This document shows positions 60,785-64,000 of a stretch of 64,000 nucleotides of DNA, one piece after another. The position numbers were made by a program, and so were the translations under genes. The notes beneath the pieces are model-generated. The model worked only from the letters and a program-made list of their open reading frames with translations, was not told where the DNA came from and searched no databases. This DNA is from Candidatus Krumholzibacteriota bacterium (GTDB taxonomy: Bacteria; Krumholzibacteriota; Krumholzibacteriia; LZORAL124-64-63), in contig JAKLEB010000001.1 in the NCBI GenBank assembly GCA_022711765.1, positions 1,594,694 through 1,658,693 on the forward strand, given 5' to 3'. Each line of letters starts with the position of its first letter. Position 1 is the first letter of the stretch.

Positions 60785-60822
60785 CCAGCGAGCCCGGCCT
60801 CCCGGCGCCGAAAGGACCGTTC

Positions 60823-62064
60823 GTGAACCACCCCGCTTCCGTCCTGGTCGTCACCTACGCGGAGATCGCGCTGAAGCGGAAGAACCGCCCGGTCTTCCAG
60901 CTGCGGCTCCTGAACAACATGCGGCGGGCCCTGGCCGGCGAACCGATCGCCGGCATCAATCACGTCGAGAGCCGGTATCTTGTCTGGCTCGACGATCCTG
61001 GTCGCGCGGAGATCTGCGCGCAGAAGCTGGAGCGGGTCTTCGGGATTCGCTGGCTCTCGCCCGCGGTCTCGATCCCGAAATCCGCGGTCGGGCCCCAGCT
61101 CGCCGCCGTCCAGGCCGTCGCGGTCGACCTCGCCCGCCGCGACGTGGGCGACGCGCGCACCTTCAAGGTCGAGACACGGCGCAGCGATCGCGGCTTCCCT
61201 TTCGACAGCCAGCAGATCAACCGGCTGGTGGGCGACGCGGTCGGCGCCGTCCTCGGTCTGCCGGCCAAGATGACGCGCCCCGATTTCACGGTGAACGTGC
61301 TGGTCCTGCGCGAGCGTCTGCTGGTGTTCACGGCCAAGCGAGCCGGCGCCAGCGGACTGCCCTCGGGCACCGGCGGCCGAGTCTGCTGCCTGCTCTCGGG
61401 CGGCATCGACTCGCCGGTCGCGGCGTGGCTGCTCATGAGACGCGGCTGCCGGCCGACCCTGATCCACTTCTACTCCGGGCGCACGTACCGCGAAGCCGAC
61501 GCGGGCAAGATCGTCGACCTCGCCCGGGTCCTGGCCGGCTGGTCGCCGGTGCCGCTCACGCTCTGGCTCGTCCCCGTCGTGCCGTACGAGGCCCGCGCGC
61601 TGGACCACGTCAGCGACGCCTACGACATGCTGATGTTCCGGCGGTTCATGGTCAAGGCCGCCGCCACGATCGCGCATCGCGAGAACTGCCTGGCCCTGGT
61701 CACGGGCGACAGCCTCGGCCAGGTCGCGAGCCAGACCCTGCACAACCTGGCGGCCATCGCCCCGGACGTCGGCCTGCCGATCTTTCGCCCGCTGATCGGG
61801 ATGGACAAGGAGCAGACCACGGTCATCTCCAAGCAGATCGGCGCCTTCCCGGTCTCGATCCGACCGTACCGCGACTGCTGCTCGATCCGCTCGCCGAGGC
61901 CGGTCCTCAATGCCCGGCCCGACGTCCTGTGCGAACTCTCCGCCGCCATGGACCTGCCCGGCGCCGTCAGGGACTCGCTGGCCGCCGCCGCTCGCCTCGT
62001 GGTCGGTCCCGGGGGAATCCTCAAGGAGATCGACCGCGCCGGACCAGTCGCCCCCGGGGCCTGA
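60823..62064 (+). CDS. thiI: tRNA 4-thiouridine synthase ThiI (no rhodanese domain)
   Basis: 413 residues from a GTG that follows AAAGGA. The N-terminal ferredoxin-like and THUMP regions (E-I-A-L-K-R-K-N-R, R-R-S-D-R-G-F-P) precede the PP-loop S192-G-G-I-D-S. The D-C-C-S segment near residue 350 is conserved in ThiI. E. coli ThiI has a further rhodanese domain that carries persulfide; it is missing here, as in many bacteria, so a cysteine desulfurase must supply sulfur directly. The protein thiolates uridine 8 of tRNA and may feed thiamine synthesis. Confidence 0.94.
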   Translation: MNHPASVLVVTYAEIALKRKNRPVFQLRLLNNMRRALAGEPIAGINHVESRYLVWLDDPGRAEICAQKLERVFGIRWLSPAVSIPKSAVGPQLAAVQAVAVDLARRDVGDARTFKVETRRSDRGFPFDSQQINRLVGDAVGAVLGLPAKMTRPDFTVNVLVLRERLLVFTAKRAGASGLPSGTGGRVCCLLSGGIDSPVAAWLLMRRGCRPTLIHFYSGRTYREADAGKIVDLARVLAGWSPVPLTLWLVPVVPYEARALDHVSDAYDMLMFRRFMVKAAATIAHRENCLALVTGDSLGQVASQTLHNLAAIAPDVGLPIFRPLIGMDKEQTTVISKQIGAFPVSIRPYRDCCSIRSPRPVLNARPDVLCELSAAMDLPGAVRDSLAAAARLVVGPGGILKEIDRAGPVAPGA

Positions 62065-62212
62065 AGCGTGCCGAGCGGCCGCGCCCGGCGCCAGCGGCGC
62101 CGAATTCGCTCAATCCCCGCCGTCCGGAGTCGATAGAGCTCGTGGCGAGAGCCCGCGCGTCCCGTTGGCGCTGGCCGCCCCACCGACCGCTATGGACAGG
62201 GAGGACAGGACG

Positions 62213-62575
62213 ATGAAGATCCTCGTCGTGGACGACAGCCGCGCCATGCGCCGCATCGTCTCGCGCACGATCCGCCAGGCGGGTTATGAGGGACACGAGA
62301 TCCTGGAGGCCGAGAACGGCAAGGAAGCCCTCGAGGTGACCAAGTCCCAGCAGCCGGACCTGATCCTCTCCGACTGGCACATGCCGGAGATGACCGGGAT
62401 CGAGTTCCTGCAGGCGCTGAACGCCGAGAGCATCGAGATCCCGTTCGGATTCGTGACGTCCGAGAGCACCGCCGAGATGGTCGACGCCGCCACGGAGGCC
62501 GGAGCCCTCTTCCTGCTCGCGAAACCCTTCACGGCCGAGGACATGGCGCAGGTCCTGGGAGCGTTCATCGCGTGA
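62213..62575 (+). CDS. CheY-like single-domain response regulator
   Basis: 120 residues, one receiver domain only. The acidic pocket is D7-D8, the phospho-acceptor D54 sits in L-I-L-S-D-W-H-M-P, and the switch residues T82 and K104 (A-K-P-F) are in place. It relays signals by phosphorylation and has no DNA-binding output. GGGAGG lies upstream. Its stop overlaps the start of the CheX-like gene in GTGA, so that protein is probably its phosphatase. Confidence 0.94.
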   Translation: MKILVVDDSRAMRRIVSRTIRQAGYEGHEILEAENGKEALEVTKSQQPDLILSDWHMPEMTGIEFLQALNAESIEIPFGFVTSESTAEMVDAATEAGALFLLAKPFTAEDMAQVLGAFIA

Positions 62576-63636
62576 GCGGCCATGCCTCCAGCCTCACTCC
62601 GGAGCACCAGCAGGATCTGCTGTGCAAGCTCGATGCGATGCGCGACGCCGTCACGGCCGCGTGCGAGGCGTTCCGCCGCCAGCTCGGCCTGAGCTTCGCT
62701 CCCGTGGGTCTACCCGGCGCGCCCGACTGCGCTGCGGTCTGCTACGGCAGTGCCGTCGCGCTGACGGGCCAGGACACGAATTTCATCTACGCCGTGGTCT
62801 GCCCCGAGACGACCGCGGCCTGGCTCACCTGTCGTTTCCTCGATCTCGAGGCCGGCGCGGCCCCGGCGCTCGCGCACCTCGCGGACGCGCTGAACGAGAT
62901 CCCCAACGTGGCGGCCGGTACGTGGAAAGCCCGTCGCCGCGGGCATGGCGAACACTATCAACTCGGTCTGCCGCTCTTCATGCGGGGCAGCAGTTGGCTG
63001 AGATTCTTTTCCAAGGGAGTCAATGCGCTCGCGCAGCGCTTGATCGATCCGGAGGGTCACTCCCTGCAAATCGTTATGGTCTGGCAGAGCGGTGTCAAAC
63101 CGGGAGGCATACTGTCCATGGCAACCCAGAACTCCGCCGTCGCCGACGCGACGGCCCATCTGCCCATGAACGTCCTGCAGGAGGCCACCAAGGCCGTGAT
63201 CGAAACCTGCGACGTCCAGATGGGACTCAACCTCGAGATCGAGGCCAATCCGGGCGACCCGCGCGAGGCCAACGTCGCCTACGGCAGTAGCATCGCCTTG
63301 ACCACGGAGGTCGGCGGCGGGTGGAATCTGGCCGTCATGTGCGACAAGGCGAGTTCGAACAAGCTGACCCGGATCCTCTTCGCGATGGACAGCGGGGAGG
63401 ATCCCGCCATGGAGGACCTCGCCGACGGCATCGGCGAGATCGCCAACGTGGCGGCAGGCGTGTTCAAGGCGAGCCGGCTCGCGGCCGGCGAGCGCGTGCA
63501 GATCGGACTGCCCCTCTTCATGGAAGGCCGCGGTTGCATCGATTTCTTCGCGTCCGGCCTGCGCGGCCTGTCCCAGAGCCTGAACGGTCCCGACGGGATC
63601 GTCGTGCACGTGATCCTCATCTGGCAGGAAGGTTGA
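62572..63636 (+). CDS. double CheX/CheC-like phosphatase domain protein
   Basis: 354 residues made of two similar halves. The CheX/CheC catalytic E-x-x-N appears as E109-I-P-N112 in the first half and E289-I-A-N292 in the second, each followed by V-A-A-G. Each half also has G-L-P-L-F-M. In CheX and CheC this Glu/Asn pair strips phosphate from CheY-P. The GTG start overlaps the receiver gene's stop, so both proteins are made together. The tandem form may act as an intramolecular CheX dimer. Confidence 0.82.
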   Translation: MSGHASSLTPEHQQDLLCKLDAMRDAVTAACEAFRRQLGLSFAPVGLPGAPDCAAVCYGSAVALTGQDTNFIYAVVCPETTAAWLTCRFLDLEAGAAPALAHLADALNEIPNVAAGTWKARRRGHGEHYQLGLPLFMRGSSWLRFFSKGVNALAQRLIDPEGHSLQIVMVWQSGVKPGGILSMATQNSAVADATAHLPMNVLQEATKAVIETCDVQMGLNLEIEANPGDPREANVAYGSSIALTTEVGGGWNLAVMCDKASSNKLTRILFAMDSGEDPAMEDLADGIGEIANVAAGVFKASRLAAGERVQIGLPLFMEGRGCIDFFASGLRGLSQSLNGPDGIVVHVILIWQEG

Positions 63637-63638
63637 TC

Positions 63639-64000
63639 GTGACCTTGACACTTCCCGAACCCAAGGCCGTCCTCGATCTCCTCGCGATGTTCATCGGTGA
63701 TCGCCCGCCCATGGCGCCGGCGCAGGGAGTCGATCTGACCATGCCCGCCCGCGGCACCTACGTCTCCTGGCTCACGACAGCCGACGGGACCGTGGAGGGC
63801 GCCATCCTCACCGACCTCGCCGCATCGCTCTATTTCGGCGGCGGCCTGATCATGATGCCCGAGGGAGCCCTGCGCGATTTGCACAAGTCGGGCGAGGTCT
63901 CCGAAGCGGTGCTCGATGGTCTCGGCGAGATCTTCAACAACCTGCGTGGACAGCTCAACCGGATCACGCAGAATCCGCACGTGACGCCGACGGATCCCCA
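63639..64000 (+). CDS. CheX/CheC-like protein (cut by window)
   Basis: 120 residues are visible from a GTG preceded by GGAAGG, two nt after the previous stop. It runs off the right edge. L-G-E97-I-F-N100-N carries the same E-x-x-N as in its neighbour, but the rest of the sequence is diverged and begins T-L-T-L-P-E-P-K-A-V. It may be a third phosphatase or a regulatory partner. The full length is not visible. Confidence 0.7.
   Translation, partial: MTLTLPEPKAVLDLLAMFIGDRPPMAPAQGVDLTMPARGTYVSWLTTADGTVEGAILTDLAASLYFGGGLIMMPEGALRDLHKSGEVSEAVLDGLGEIFNNLRGQLNRITQNPHVTPTDP

Noticed and set aside
1..64000. CRISPR array, tRNA, rRNA, insertion sequence or phage attachment site
   Set aside because: I saw no regularly spaced repeats, tRNA arm pattern, transposase or integrase gene, or terminal inverted repeats with target duplication.

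Overview
The window is high-GC DNA that looks like a chromosome segment of a Gram-negative, diderm bacterium. Evidence for an outer membrane includes an ExbB/ExbD/TonB set, an RND metal-efflux operon with a TolC-type channel, PorV-like barrel proteins and lipoboxes. Four exported proteins carry C-terminal FlgD-like modules with a P-N-P-F-x-P signature. Such modules are common in the FCB superphylum and in related candidate lineages such as Krumholzibacteriota and Eisenbacteria. That placement is inference from protein style; no rRNA, tRNA or ribosomal protein gene is present. I see no CRISPR array, insertion sequence, phage gene or integration site.

Layout. 1-1911 (-): SppA-type peptidase with a barrel-like N-terminal half, cut by the window edge. 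2253-5434 (+): PilY1-like protein and a small secreted partner. 5850-16769 (+): an eight-gene operon with a giant Ig-repeat exported protein, a PorV-like barrel, a 1034-residue TPR protein, ExbB, two ExbD, TonB and a secreted FlgD-Ig protein. 16794-20076: a TPR protein, a membrane-anchored coiled-coil protein and two small secreted proteins that share a C-terminal tail. 20166-27543 (-): a glycoside-degradation cluster (GH29-DUF4838 fusion, SagB-like nitroreductase, GH3 with PA14). 27745-30360 (+): a lone Mop protein and a lipoprotein with an FGE-like fold. 30496-36751: a beta-hydroxyacid dehydrogenase, a GT-C glycosyltransferase, a GEVED-repeat exported protein and a lipoprotein hydrolase. 36970-41593: YgiQ radical SAM protein, RsmB-like RNA methyltransferase and an MFS exporter. 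41871-44225: an eight-repeat exported protein. 44280-51917 (-): an AGCS symporter and a czc/cus-type metal efflux operon headed by a small Cys-rich protein. 52060-63636: an asparagine-synthetase-like protein without its N-terminal Cys, an FAD oxidoreductase, a C25-like peptidase, Pgi, ThiI, a CheY-like receiver and a double CheX-like protein. A third ExxN protein runs off the right end.

How the genes may work together. The central operon is the most striking unit. It links a proton-driven ExbBD-TonB motor to outer-membrane and surface proteins that share the same Ig module, so it may be a dedicated machine for surface display, adhesion or uptake. The P-N-P-F-x-P domains and the W-S-A-[VL]-K tails look like two classes of export or anchoring tag. 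The right edge is a compact receiver/phosphatase signalling cassette. Many promoters resemble sigma-70 sites with TTGAC-type -35 boxes, and several have an unusual GATAC(A)CT -10 region.
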